From: Myxococcus sp. RHSTA-1-4
Lineage (GTDB): Bacteria; Myxococcota; Myxococcia; Myxococcales; Myxococcaceae
DNA length: 64,000 bases
Assembly (NCBI RefSeq): GCF_020037125.1
Contig: NZ_JAIQDG010000014.1
Location: 124,001 to 188,000, forward strand
Reading direction: 5' to 3'
The position numbers were made by a program, and so were the translations under genes. Below the pieces are notes generated by a model. It searched no databases and had not been told where the DNA came from. It saw only the letters and a program-made list of their open reading frames with translations. This document shows, one piece after another, positions 46,260 through 55,337 of this stretch; position 1 is the first letter of the stretch; each line of letters begins with the position of its first letter.

Positions 46260-47006
46260 TCATGTCCCATCGGAGAGCGGAGGGAAGGCGCTCTCCGCCC
46301 TGATGGAGCCGCGGGCCTGCTCGTCCGGTTCGTCCCAGCCGGAGACCGGCTGATGCCCTTCTTCTTCCAGCATCATCATCGCGATGTGGTGCGCGGGCAC
46401 GCTGAGGTCTTCGATGTCCTCCTCGGCTCGGGAGGTGCGGGAGCGCGCCTCGCCCTCGCTCAGTCCCGCGAAGGCCATGGCTGGCGGAGCCGACAGCCAC
46501 TCCTCCTCGGTCATCGCGGGCGCCTGGGAGCGGGGCTCCGGGGGGACGGCGTGAGGTTTCGCGGCGCCCCGCGCCTCCGCCACGGTCGAGCGGGGCTTCG
46601 CCATCCCCTGGGCCCCCACCGTCGTCGTGGGAGGCCTCGCGGCGCCAGGGGTCTCCATCGCCGCCGCGTGAGGCTTCGGCGGCATCGCGGCGGTGGTGCC
46701 TACCTCCACGCCGGATGCAGGCGGACGCGGTGCCGCGAAGGGGGCCTGCCGCGCCCAGCTCGCGGGCGCGGGCGGAGGCGCGGGCATCTGCATGCCCATG
46801 GGCATGGCTCCCTGCATCCCCATCCACGGAGTCCGGGTCCGCTCCCACGCCGCCGCGAGGGAGGCCCAGGACGTGGCCAGCTCCGCCCACGACGCCGCGA
46901 TGTACGCCCACGCCTGGGCCACGTCCGCCCAGGAAGGGGCCGCCTCGGAAGCGCCGGCCTGTCCTCGTGCCGGTTCCATCCCTGGAGTGACACCTTCGCC
47001 GCTCAT
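46260..47006 (-). CDS. Low-complexity protein with tryptophan heptads
   Basis: A 248-residue protein; ATG 47006 follows AGGGGGTG. Residues 26-61 contain tryptophan at 26, 33, 40, 47, 54 and 61, each exactly seven apart, inside an Ala-rich helix (AQAWAYIAASWAELATSW). A Met/Pro-rich part follows, then an Ala/Pro/Thr-rich middle, and an acidic C-terminal helix (EEDIEDLSVPAHHIAMMMLEEEGH). The heptad Trp stripe would form one face of a helix, suited to self-association or to binding a membrane or polymer surface. No family was recognised. Confidence 0.65.
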   Translation of the reverse strand: MSGEGVTPGMEPARGQAGASEAAPSWADVAQAWAYIAASWAELATSWASLAAAWERTRTPWMGMQGAMPMGMQMPAPPPAPASWARQAPFAAPRPPASGVEVGTTAAMPPKPHAAAMETPGAARPPTTTVGAQGMAKPRSTVAEARGAAKPHAVPPEPRSQAPAMTEEEWLSAPPAMAFAGLSEGEARSRTSRAEEDIEDLSVPAHHIAMMMLEEEGHQPVSGWDEPDEQARGSIRAESAFPPLSDGT

Positions 47007-47273
47007 GACGCACCCCCTGGAAGCAACGTCTTCCCTCCAGGTCCGCACGATTCACGCCAATGCAACCCGGGCAGCCGTGCAGGCAGAGGCCGCCACGAAG
47101 ACGGAAGCCCCGCGAGCATGACGCGGGGCCCTCCATCACGCGGCTCCTCACCGCGCCGTGACGTCGAAGGTCTCTGGACGGAAGTGGGAAGATTCCCGCG
47201 GTGCTCCAGCGAGGCGACACATCGGGCGGCGGGGCCGGAGCCGCTCCACGCCACCCGGAAAAAGAGTCCGGCG

Positions 47274-47483
47274 TTACGCGAGCGCGGTCGTGGCGAAGGA
47301 CAGCTCCACGCCGTTGTCGCGCACACGCATCTGCGGCTTGGACAGCCAGTGGCACTGCGGACAGTAGCTGTGCGCACCCGCCTGTGAGGCGCGCACAGTC
47401 ACTTCGCCGCCGCAGAGCACGCAGCCGTCGGGGAGGACGAATTCGGCGAACTTGTCGCCGTTGCTGCTCTCGAAGTGAGTCAT
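47274..47483 (-). CDS. Small zinc-ribbon protein
   Basis: A 69-residue protein starting at ATG 47483. Two CxxC pairs, CVLCGG and CPQC, lie 20 residues apart, forming a classical zinc ribbon. The tail PQMRVRDNGVELSF is a beta strand region. The ribosome site is weak. Function unknown; such ribbons bind nucleic acid or protein. Confidence 0.65.
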   Translation of the reverse strand: MTHFESSNGDKFAEFVLPDGCVLCGGEVTVRASQAGAHSYCPQCHWLSKPQMRVRDNGVELSFATTALA

Positions 47484-47725
47484 GCTCTTGAGGTAACGCA
47501 GGATCCGCGCGGCACAAGGTGACCCGGGGTGTACCCCGGTACGCACAGCCACCGGCCGCTTCCATGGCGTCTCGTCCAGGCAGGCGGGCAGCCGGGCCCT
47601 CCTGCAATCCTTACCGCCTCCCCCCCGAGTGCTGACTGCCCGACACCCCAACCGGGGAAGTCCACGGCCTCCGGCTGGCACGGGGATTTCAAGGGGAAGG
47701 GGGAATGGATGTGGGAGGGGATGGC

Positions 47726-47929
47726 ATGGGCGAGGTGGCACAGGTGGAGCTTCTCCACGACAAGCGGGGCTGGGGCGTGGAGGTGCTGACGCGGGAAGGG
47801 GCCGTCCGGCGCTACCGCTACGGCAGCGAGGCCCAGGCCCGGTACTTCGCCGCCGTGTTCGCCCTGGGGCCCCGGGTGCTGCCTCCGGTGGCACCCGCGC
47901 GGCGCAAGCGCTCCCGGCGGGCGGCCTGA
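47726..47929 (+). CDS. Small basic protein
   Basis: A 67-residue protein. ATG 47726 follows GGGAGGGG; an in-frame ATG at 47705 would add seven residues. It has a short beta-rich core (VEVLTREGAVRRYRYGSEAQARYFAAVF) and a basic tail (ARRKRSRRAA). Family not recognised. Confidence 0.55.
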   Translation: MGEVAQVELLHDKRGWGVEVLTREGAVRRYRYGSEAQARYFAAVFALGPRVLPPVAPARRKRSRRAA

Positions 47930-47988
47930 GGCCCCTACCCCGGCTTCCCTCTACCCTTGCGGGCGGGTTTCGGAGAGGCTTTCGCGCC

Positions 47989-48276
47989 ATGAGCGACGCA
48001 TCCAAGCCCTTTCTTCACCGTCCCAACCGCCAGCACATCACCAAGGAGCCGGACCCGGCGGGCCGCTGGTCCACGCAGTTCCCGGACATGATTGGCTACG
48101 CCAGCCAGGGTGGCGGCAAGGTGCCGGCGGACTTCGGCTGGAACACCAACCCCAAGCAGTGGCAGGAGGAGATGACCCCGGAGACGCTCGCGGCCCGCTA
48201 CGACGAGCTGCGCATCCTCCCTCCGAAGCCCCAGGCCCCGGCGCTGCCGCAGGGCACCGAGGCCAGGAAGGAGTAG
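47989..48276 (+). CDS. Small conserved-looking hypothetical protein
   Basis: A 95-residue protein; ATG 47989 follows GGAGAGG. It is hydrophilic, with central PDMIGYASQGGGKVPADFGW and a Pro-rich tail. There is no signal or membrane segment. Family not recognised. It lies 59 bases after the previous small gene and may share its transcript. Confidence 0.65.
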   Translation: MSDASKPFLHRPNRQHITKEPDPAGRWSTQFPDMIGYASQGGGKVPADFGWNTNPKQWQEEMTPETLAARYDELRILPPKPQAPALPQGTEARKE

Positions 48277-48289
48277 CGCCCCCGCGCTC

Positions 48290-49486
48290 CTAGCTGAACG
48301 GCAGGGCCGCGAGCCGCTCCCGGAAGCGCGAGAGCATGTCCCGCGTCCCTGCCTCGTCCAGGCCGCCGCCGGCCTCCTGGCGCGCCTTGCGCAGGAAGAG
48401 GTCGAACGGCGCCGAGCGCCCCTGCAGCGCGCCCGCCGCGTCCACCGCCTCCGCCAGCACGCGGGCGGCACCCTGCGAGCCGAGCGCCAGGTGCATCTCC
48501 ACCTGCTCCAGCTTCATCCCGCACTCCGCCCATACCGCGCGGTCGTGCACGATGAGCCAGGTGCGCGTCACCTCCTCCATGTGCCCGTCCAGGGCCGCGA
48601 GGAAGGGCTCCACGATTTCCGGGAGGGTGTCCGGCCCCAGCTCCGGCCGGGAGGCCGTCTCCAGGAGGCGCGCGCGTGCCTCCAGCACCTCGCGCTTATG
48701 GGGCGTGCGCAGCGCCACCGACGCGGGCAGGGAGATGAAGGCCGACAGGCTCTCCGCCACCTGCTTCGCCAGCGCGGGCCGCGCGGAGGGCTCCGCCTTC
48801 GCCGCGCGCTCCAGCCGGCCTTGCAGGGAGCGGCGCAGGTCCGCCGCCGCCGCGCGCAGGGCGGCCCGCGCCGCCACCTGGTGCACGTAGCCGGGCACCA
48901 CGTCCTCGCGGCGCACGTCCTCGAAGGCCGCGGCGGTGAGGTAGACGAGGTCGCCGATGCGGACGCTGAAGTCGGCGCGGAACGCCTGCAGCTCCGCCAT
49001 CAGCGTCCAGCGGTCGCTTACCACCTCCGGGCGGCGCATCTGCTGGCCCAGCTCGCCCACGCGCTTCGCCAGCCGCTCCGCGCTGGCGTGCAGCACCGCT
49101 TCCACCTCCTGCGCCAGCCGCTCGTCCGAGCTGGCGGGAGGGGGCGCCCACCCTTCTCCGCCGCCGGCCGGGCGCGCGGGTGGGGGGAACTCCTTGTTGA
49201 TGGCGGCGACGAGCTGGTTGACGCCCATCACCGTGTCGCCGATGGCCGGCGCCATCGTCTCCCACAGGGACAGGTCCGCGCCGCCGTCCGGCTCCACGGA
49301 GGTGGGCTCGTACTTCGCGATGCTCAGGTGCCCCAGCCGGTCGATGGCCACGGCCGCGGCGCGGTGGACGCGCGTGAGACGGTCCGCGAGGTGGCGGTCC
49401 GTGAGTAACTCCAGGAGTGTCTCCAGCCGGGAGGGCAGGGCGTCCTGGGGAGGACGGGACTTGGGTTTGGGGGTCGGCGCGGGCAT
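48290..49486 (-). CDS. Helical hypothetical protein
   Basis: A 398-residue protein, Pro/Lys-rich for the first 20 residues and helical throughout, with a glycine/proline linker near residue 105. Stretches such as LAQEVEAVLHASAERLAKRVGELGQQM could form coiled coil. There are no catalytic motifs, signal peptide or membrane helix. Family not recognised. The gene is divergent from the macroglobulin operon with about 140 bases between them. Confidence 0.65.
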   Translation of the reverse strand: MPAPTPKPKSRPPQDALPSRLETLLELLTDRHLADRLTRVHRAAAVAIDRLGHLSIAKYEPTSVEPDGGADLSLWETMAPAIGDTVMGVNQLVAAINKEFPPPARPAGGGEGWAPPPASSDERLAQEVEAVLHASAERLAKRVGELGQQMRRPEVVSDRWTLMAELQAFRADFSVRIGDLVYLTAAAFEDVRREDVVPGYVHQVAARAALRAAAADLRRSLQGRLERAAKAEPSARPALAKQVAESLSAFISLPASVALRTPHKREVLEARARLLETASRPELGPDTLPEIVEPFLAALDGHMEEVTRTWLIVHDRAVWAECGMKLEQVEMHLALGSQGAARVLAEAVDAAGALQGRSAPFDLFLRKARQEAGGGLDEAGTRDMLSRFRERLAALPFS

Positions 49487-49629
49487 GTGGGGTGTGGGCT
49501 GTGGGCCTCGACGGCGGACAGCGGAGGAGGAACCCTAGCGCACCGTTACAATCCGGTGAAAATCCGGGGCTCGGCAGGGAACGGCCGCCCCTGCGTAGGG
49601 TGTCGTAGAGTGGGGAAAGGGGAGGAAAT

Positions 49630-52600
49630 ATGACAAACCGCTTTCGCCGCCGGCTGCTGGCCGGGGGGCTCGCCGCGTTCCTCGTGGGAGGCGCGCTGGC
49701 CGTGGCCTCGTGGGACGTGTGTCTGTCCGCCTGGGCGCTGCGCGGGGTGAAGGTTCCGCGCTGCCCGGACGGGCAATTCCGGCAGACGGTGGGGCTGAGC
49801 GCCTACGGGCTGTCGCGCGGAATCGCGGGCCCGGTCTCCGTCTGGGCCCAGGCGCATGCACCGGACCCGCGGCACGGCGGGCTCATGGACAGCCGGGTGC
49901 GGCGCGGCTCCGCGGAGCTGTTCCTGGTGGACGCGGAGGGGAAGGAGACGCCGCTCACCCCGGAGAAGGAGCACGGCTGGCAGCGGGATGACGCGTACGC
50001 GCTGGCGGCGCGGGTGGCGCTGCCGCAGGTGCCGGATGGGGACTACAAACTGCGCGCCCGCGTCACCAGCCCGCTGGGCACGGACACGGTGGACGCGGCG
50101 CTACCTTTATATGCGCCCGCGCGTGTGCACGTGCTGACGGACCGGCCGCTGTACGAGCCGGGCCACGAGGTGCGCTTCCGCGCGGTGGTGCTGCGCGCGA
50201 AGGACCTGTCGCCGCTGGACGGCCGGCCCGGGACGTGGCTCTTGAAGGACCCGTCCGGAGAGGTGGTGCTGGAGGAGCGCGCGCCGGCGGGCCCGTGGGG
50301 CGTGGTGGCCGGCAGCTTCCCGCTCGACAGGGGCGCCGCCACCGGCACGTGGACGGTGAGCTGGTCCAGCGGTGGCGCGCAGGCGCAGGCCGCCTTCCAG
50401 GTGGAGCCCTTCACCCTGCCGCGCTTCCGCGTGGAGGCGCAGAGCCCGAAGCCCTTCTGGCGGGCCGGGGACACGCCGGAGGTGGAGGGGCAGGTGGTGT
50501 ACGCCTCGGGCGCGCCGGTGGCGGGCGCGGAGGTGGAGCTGGACTGGAGCCACTCGGGGGACTGGCCACCGCCGGTGGAGTGGCTGGCGGACGGCGGGCT
50601 GCCCAGGCGTGCGCGCACGGACGCCGCCGGCCGCTTCCGCGTGGTGCTGCCGCGCGTGCCCATGGACCTGCGCGGCAACGCGCGGCTGACGGCGGGCGTG
50701 GTGGCGAAGGACGCGGCGGGTGACAGGGTGGAAGGCGCGGTGTCGCTGCTGCTGGCCGAGGACGCGCTCGCCGTTTCCGCGGTGACGGAGCTGGAGGACG
50801 GACTGGTGGCGGGCTTCAGCAACCGCGTCTACCTGCGCGCCACCACCGCGGATGGCCGGGTGCTGCCCGGCACGGAGCTGACGGTGAAGCGCGCGTGGGA
50901 CCCTCGGGACGAGGGCGTGCGCGCGGTGACGGACGAGGACGGCGTGGCCGCCTTCCAGTTGGACCCGGGGCCTCCCGTCAACGTGGTGGTGCCGCCCATG
51001 CCGGTGCGCCGTCCGCCGCCGCCTCCGCCCGTGGAGCTGGGCGGTGTGAGGGATTTGGTGGATGAGAGTGGAGAGGCATCCTTGCAGGACCAGCTCGCGG
51101 TGGAGGGCTGGCTGCCGTCGCTCTTCCCATGCGCGCGCTTCGTGACGCCGGACGACGGCTTCCAGAACGTGGAGCTGGGGCTGCGCGTGGGCGCGGGGGG
51201 CGCGGTGGCGGACGTGGTGGGCGCGGACGGCCCGCTGGCGTCGTGCCTGGCCACGGTGCTGCGCTCTCGCGCGCTGCCGCCCGGGCGTGAGCGCGTGCTT
51301 CGGCTGGAGCTGGGGGGGAGGGACCCGGACCTCCCCCGGCTGGAGATGGAGGTGGAGGAGGCCGCCGGAGAGAGCGCGCCGCTGTCGGGCGTGCTGGCCA
51401 CGGCGGCGAGGGACGCGCGCGTGTGCCTGCCCCGGAACCTGGAGGTGGAGGCACCGCTGCCGGCCGCGCTGAGCTGGCGGCTGGGAAGGACGGGGCCGGA
51501 GGTGGCGGCGTCGTGGGTGACGCTGCCGAAGCAGGAGGGGGCGCTGCCGGCCTCGGTGCTGCCCTGCATCCAGGAGAAGTTCAGCCGGCTGCGGCTGTCC
51601 CCGGCGCCGGAGGAGAAGGACGCGCGGGCCGAGGCCCTGGGGGTGGCGCGCTTCACCGCGTACCCGGCGGGTGCCGGCGGCGAGGACGGGCCCGCGCAGG
51701 CCACCGTCTTCCTGGGCTACGAGCTGAAGGTGAGCGCGAAGGACGCGGGCGACACGAAGCTGGTGCTGCGTCCGGCGCAGCTTCCGGACACGCGGCTGCG
51801 GGCCACGCCGGTGCTGGCGCGCGCGGGGGACGAGGTGCGCATCGACCTGATGCGTGGCCCCGGGTACGCGGGCCAGCTCCCGGAGGAGCTGGTGCTCCAG
51901 GCGGGCGCGACGCGGCTGGAGGCGAAGCTGGAGAAGGGCTCGCGCACGGCGCGCTTCCGGCTGCCGGCGGACTTCGAGGGCTGGGCCGAGGCGCAGTGGG
52001 AGGGCGCGGTGGCGCGGGTGTACGTGGCGCCGCGCGCGCAGCTCTCCCTGGAGGTGTCGCCGGAGAAGCCGGCCTACGCGCCCGGCGAGCTGGCCCACCT
52101 CCAGGTCCGCACGTGGGTGGACGGCAAGGAGGGACCGGCGGCGGTGGGCCTCTTCGGCGTGGACGAGACGCTGGGGCAGCTCGCGCCGCTGCCGGGCGCG
52201 GACTCGCTGGGCAGCGTGCGGCCCGTGCCCTCGGTGGCCACGCCGGCCTTCGGTGTGCTGGATGGGCAGGCGCTGGCCATGGGGCGCATCCGCGGCTCCA
52301 ACGCGGCGGCCGCGGCGCTGCTGCGGGTGAGCGCGGTGCCCCAGCGCGAGGACGCCGAGCCTCGGGTGTCGGTGAACGCGACGAGCCCCTTCGAGCCGGA
52401 CGCGGAGCTGACGGAGCCCTTCTACGCGGTGCTCGCGGAGCTGCACGCGCAGGTGCGGGCCTGGGAGGAGAAGGCGCCCGAAGGGGAGACGCTGGACCCC
52501 GCGGAGATGGCGAAGCTGTGGGACGGCGCGCTGGCCGCGTGTGAGAAGCGCGGCGAGCGGGTGACGGACGCCTTCGGCCGCCGGCTGCGGCTGTCGAAGC

Positions 52601-52713
52601 TGCCCTCGGACCTGCTGGCCCTCACCGACCCGCGGTCCGTGGTGTCGAGCGGGACGCGGCTGCCGGAGGACGTGGAGAACTGGAACGCGTGGGTCGCCCG
52701 GGAGGCGCCATGA
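49630..52713 (+). CDS. Alpha-2-macroglobulin-like protein, N-terminal half
   Basis: A 1027-residue envelope protein with an N-terminal membrane anchor (LLAGGLAAFLVGGALAVASW). ATG 49630 follows GGGGAGGAAAT. MG2-type macroglobulin motifs are visible: VLTDRPLYEPGHEVRFRAVV and TWLLKDPSGEVV, then TLPRFRVEAQSPKPFWRAGD. Two AgmX/TonB-like units interrupt the chain, marked by paired cysteines (C501 and C539; C599 and C646) around glycine-rich beta strands. The gene overlaps the next by ATGA, and the two together match the length of a full bacterial macroglobulin. Such proteins are thought to trap proteases in the periplasm. The split and the insertions are unusual. Confidence 0.8.
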   Translation: MTNRFRRRLLAGGLAAFLVGGALAVASWDVCLSAWALRGVKVPRCPDGQFRQTVGLSAYGLSRGIAGPVSVWAQAHAPDPRHGGLMDSRVRRGSAELFLVDAEGKETPLTPEKEHGWQRDDAYALAARVALPQVPDGDYKLRARVTSPLGTDTVDAALPLYAPARVHVLTDRPLYEPGHEVRFRAVVLRAKDLSPLDGRPGTWLLKDPSGEVVLEERAPAGPWGVVAGSFPLDRGAATGTWTVSWSSGGAQAQAAFQVEPFTLPRFRVEAQSPKPFWRAGDTPEVEGQVVYASGAPVAGAEVELDWSHSGDWPPPVEWLADGGLPRRARTDAAGRFRVVLPRVPMDLRGNARLTAGVVAKDAAGDRVEGAVSLLLAEDALAVSAVTELEDGLVAGFSNRVYLRATTADGRVLPGTELTVKRAWDPRDEGVRAVTDEDGVAAFQLDPGPPVNVVVPPMPVRRPPPPPPVELGGVRDLVDESGEASLQDQLAVEGWLPSLFPCARFVTPDDGFQNVELGLRVGAGGAVADVVGADGPLASCLATVLRSRALPPGRERVLRLELGGRDPDLPRLEMEVEEAAGESAPLSGVLATAARDARVCLPRNLEVEAPLPAALSWRLGRTGPEVAASWVTLPKQEGALPASVLPCIQEKFSRLRLSPAPEEKDARAEALGVARFTAYPAGAGGEDGPAQATVFLGYELKVSAKDAGDTKLVLRPAQLPDTRLRATPVLARAGDEVRIDLMRGPGYAGQLPEELVLQAGATRLEAKLEKGSRTARFRLPADFEGWAEAQWEGAVARVYVAPRAQLSLEVSPEKPAYAPGELAHLQVRTWVDGKEGPAAVGLFGVDETLGQLAPLPGADSLGSVRPVPSVATPAFGVLDGQALAMGRIRGSNAAAAALLRVSAVPQREDAEPRVSVNATSPFEPDAELTEPFYAVLAELHAQVRAWEEKAPEGETLDPAEMAKLWDGALAACEKRGERVTDAFGRRLRLSKLPSDLLALTDPRSVVSSGTRLPEDVENWNAWVAREAP

Positions 52714-55145
52714 AGCGCACAGTCGTCGTGGGGGCGGTGGGCCTCCTCGTGGGATTCGTACTTGCGTTGTTCGTGCTGGTGCTCGGGGGCGACATCCTCC
52801 GGAGCGGCTTCGGTGCGTCCGCGAACGCGCTGGCGGGCGAGCCGGAGCACGTCGTGCTGCGACTGAAGCAGATGGACTCGTTCGGCGGCGCGGTTGCCCA
52901 GGAGGTCGCGGCGGCGCCCGCGGCCGCTCCGATGGAGGAGGGCGGGATGCCCTCCTCGCCCCCCATGGCCAAGAAGCTGCGCGCCGTCCTCAAGGAGGAG
53001 ATGCCCAAGGGTGCCGGGGCCGCGCGCGGGGGCATGGGCGGGCTGGAGGAAGCGCCCGCGGAGGAAGCGGCGCCGAGCCGGGCGTGGTTCCCGGAGACGT
53101 TCCTCTTCGAGCCGCTGGTGGTGACGGACGCGTCGGGCGCGGCGACGGTGCCGGTGCGCGTGCCGGACCGGCTCACCCGGTGGCGGGTGCTGGCGCTGGC
53201 GCACTCCCGCTCCGGCGCGCAGGCGGGCGCGGTGGCGGGCTTCGCGGGCACGCTGCCCACGTACGTGGACCCGGTGCTGCCGCCCTTCCTCCGCGCGGGG
53301 GACGCGGTGCGGCTGCCGGTGCAGGTGGTGAACACCACGGAGTCCGCCGTGGAGGCTCCGCTGAAGGTGGAGGTGCAGGGCGCCACGGTGGAGGGCGGCG
53401 CCCGCGCGGTGCGGGTGCCGGCGCGGGGCAGCGTGGTGGAGTACGTGACGGTGCGGGTGGCCGGGCCCGGGCCGGTGTCCGTGCGCGCCACGCTGGGCGG
53501 CGCGGACGCGGTGGTGCGGGACTTCGACGTGTGGCCCACCGGGCGTCCCGTGCTGCAGACGCGCGGGGGCACGCTGGCCGCGCCGCGCACGCTGTCGCTC
53601 TCCGGGCCGGACGACGCGCAGACCGGCAGTGAGCGGGTGCGGCTGCTCGTGTACCCCGGCGCGCTGGGCGTGCTGCGCTCGGAATGGGGCACCGCGGGGA
53701 CTCGCATGAGCACCGCGGACGTGGCCTACGCGCTGACGCTGGTGGGGCGCTCGCCGGAATTGCTGGCCGCGCTGGGCGAGACGCAGTCGGCGGAGGCGCT
53801 GAAGGCGCTCACCTCGGGCGAGAAGCGCATGGCCTCGCCGCCGCGGCCGGTGGAGGGCGCGGTGGACGTGGAGGCGATGCGCAAGTTGCTGGCACAGGTG
53901 ACTCAGCGCGCGCTGCGCGAGGGCCGGGCGCCGGACGTGGCCACGGCGGCGCTGCTGGCGGAGGGCGCGCTGGCGCACCCGGGCAACCCGGTGCTGGCCC
54001 GCCTGGGCGAGCGTCTGGCGGCTCAGGTGGCGGCGGCGCAGCTCCCGGACGGCACCTGCCAGGGCGGTGACGGCTGGACGCTGCAGCGGCTGCTGGTGGC
54101 CACCGCGGACTGCACGCGCGCGGTGAACGCGGCGGCGGGCACGCCCGAGGGCAAGCGCCGCGCGGCCCTCTTCACCGCGCGGGCCTCGGGGGCGCTGGAG
54201 CGCAACCGGGCGCACGTGAAGGACGGCTACACCGCGGCGGCGCTGCTGGCGAGCGGCGCGGTGACGGGCGCGCTGAAGGACGACCTGCGCGCCCAGGTGC
54301 GTGACGCGGTGAAGACGCGCGAGGGTGGGGCGTACCTGCCGGTGGAGCCCGGCGTGGTGGACGCCAGCGGCCAGACGCCCTCGGAGGCGGAGGCCACGGC
54401 GCTGGCGGTGCTGGCGCTGGAAGGAGACACGAAGGCGCCGCTGGCGGACCTGGGCGCCTCGCTGCTGTCCGGCTACGAGCCCGTGCTGGGCTGGGGCGGC
54501 GGGCGCGCCAACCGGCTGGCGCTGCGCGCGGTGGTGGCCCTCTTCCGCGAGCCGCTGCCCGCCCAGGTGCGCGTGGTGCTGGAGCGGGACGGCCAGCCCA
54601 TCACCGAGGGCACCTTCGATGCCAGGGCGCTGCGCGAGGTGCTGGCCCTGGAGGCGGCGGCGCCGGGCTCGGCGGGGGCGCACACCTGGACGGTGCGCGC
54701 GGAGCCCGCGGTGCCCGGGCTGGGCTTCTCGCTGGCGCTGGCCGCGGCGGTGCCCTGGAAGGCGGAGTCCCAGGGCGGGCTGGAGCTGTCGGTGAAGGGG
54801 CCCGCGGAGGCGAAGGTGGGACAGCCGGCGGAGGTGGTGGTGCAGGCGTCCACACCCTCCGGCCTCGAACTGGAGCTCCGGCACGGGCTGCCCGCGGGGG
54901 TGCAGGTGGACCCGGCCAGCCTGAATGCGCTGGTGTCCGAGGGCCGGGTGACGTCCTGGGACGCAGAGGACGGCGCGGTGACGCTGAAGCTGCCGCCCCG
55001 GGGCGCGGGTGAGCCCTTCCAGGCGCGCTTCCGCGTCATCCCCACGCTGGCCGGCACGCTTCAGGCGGGGGCTTCCTCCCTGAAGGTGGTGGCGCGCCCG
55101 GACCTCGTTTCCTACGTACCTCCTACCACGTGGGCGGTGCGCTGA
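52710..55145 (+). CDS. Alpha-2-macroglobulin-like protein, C-terminal half
   Basis: An 811-residue protein starting at ATG 52710, overlapping the previous stop. It opens with a membrane segment (VGAVGLLVGFVLALFVLVLGG), so it is separately anchored. The A2M domain motif WFPETFLFEPLVVTDASGAATVPVRVPDRLTRWR is clear, followed by a helical TED-like region with repeats and a C-terminal beta domain. No CxEQ thioester motif is present, so covalent trapping by thioester is not expected. It probably assembles with the upstream half. Single-gene bacterial macroglobulins are the usual form, so the split with a second anchor is notable. Confidence 0.82.
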   Translation: MKRTVVVGAVGLLVGFVLALFVLVLGGDILRSGFGASANALAGEPEHVVLRLKQMDSFGGAVAQEVAAAPAAAPMEEGGMPSSPPMAKKLRAVLKEEMPKGAGAARGGMGGLEEAPAEEAAPSRAWFPETFLFEPLVVTDASGAATVPVRVPDRLTRWRVLALAHSRSGAQAGAVAGFAGTLPTYVDPVLPPFLRAGDAVRLPVQVVNTTESAVEAPLKVEVQGATVEGGARAVRVPARGSVVEYVTVRVAGPGPVSVRATLGGADAVVRDFDVWPTGRPVLQTRGGTLAAPRTLSLSGPDDAQTGSERVRLLVYPGALGVLRSEWGTAGTRMSTADVAYALTLVGRSPELLAALGETQSAEALKALTSGEKRMASPPRPVEGAVDVEAMRKLLAQVTQRALREGRAPDVATAALLAEGALAHPGNPVLARLGERLAAQVAAAQLPDGTCQGGDGWTLQRLLVATADCTRAVNAAAGTPEGKRRAALFTARASGALERNRAHVKDGYTAAALLASGAVTGALKDDLRAQVRDAVKTREGGAYLPVEPGVVDASGQTPSEAEATALAVLALEGDTKAPLADLGASLLSGYEPVLGWGGGRANRLALRAVVALFREPLPAQVRVVLERDGQPITEGTFDARALREVLALEAAAPGSAGAHTWTVRAEPAVPGLGFSLALAAAVPWKAESQGGLELSVKGPAEAKVGQPAEVVVQASTPSGLELELRHGLPAGVQVDPASLNALVSEGRVTSWDAEDGAVTLKLPPRGAGEPFQARFRVIPTLAGTLQAGASSLKVVARPDLVSYVPPTTWAVR

Positions 55146-55337
55146 TCGCCACGTCCTGCCCCCGGGGGCACTGTCGTGGACAGTGTCTCCGGGGAAATGT
55201 CTGCTCAGCACCGTCCGGGTTCCGAATCGATGGCGGTCCCCGCATACCCCCCCTGTGAATCCAGCCGGGAGATGCGGCAGATTGCCGTGAGCGTCGCGAG
55301 GCCGGCCCCGCCTCGTGGTTTCATCGTGGGTGACACC

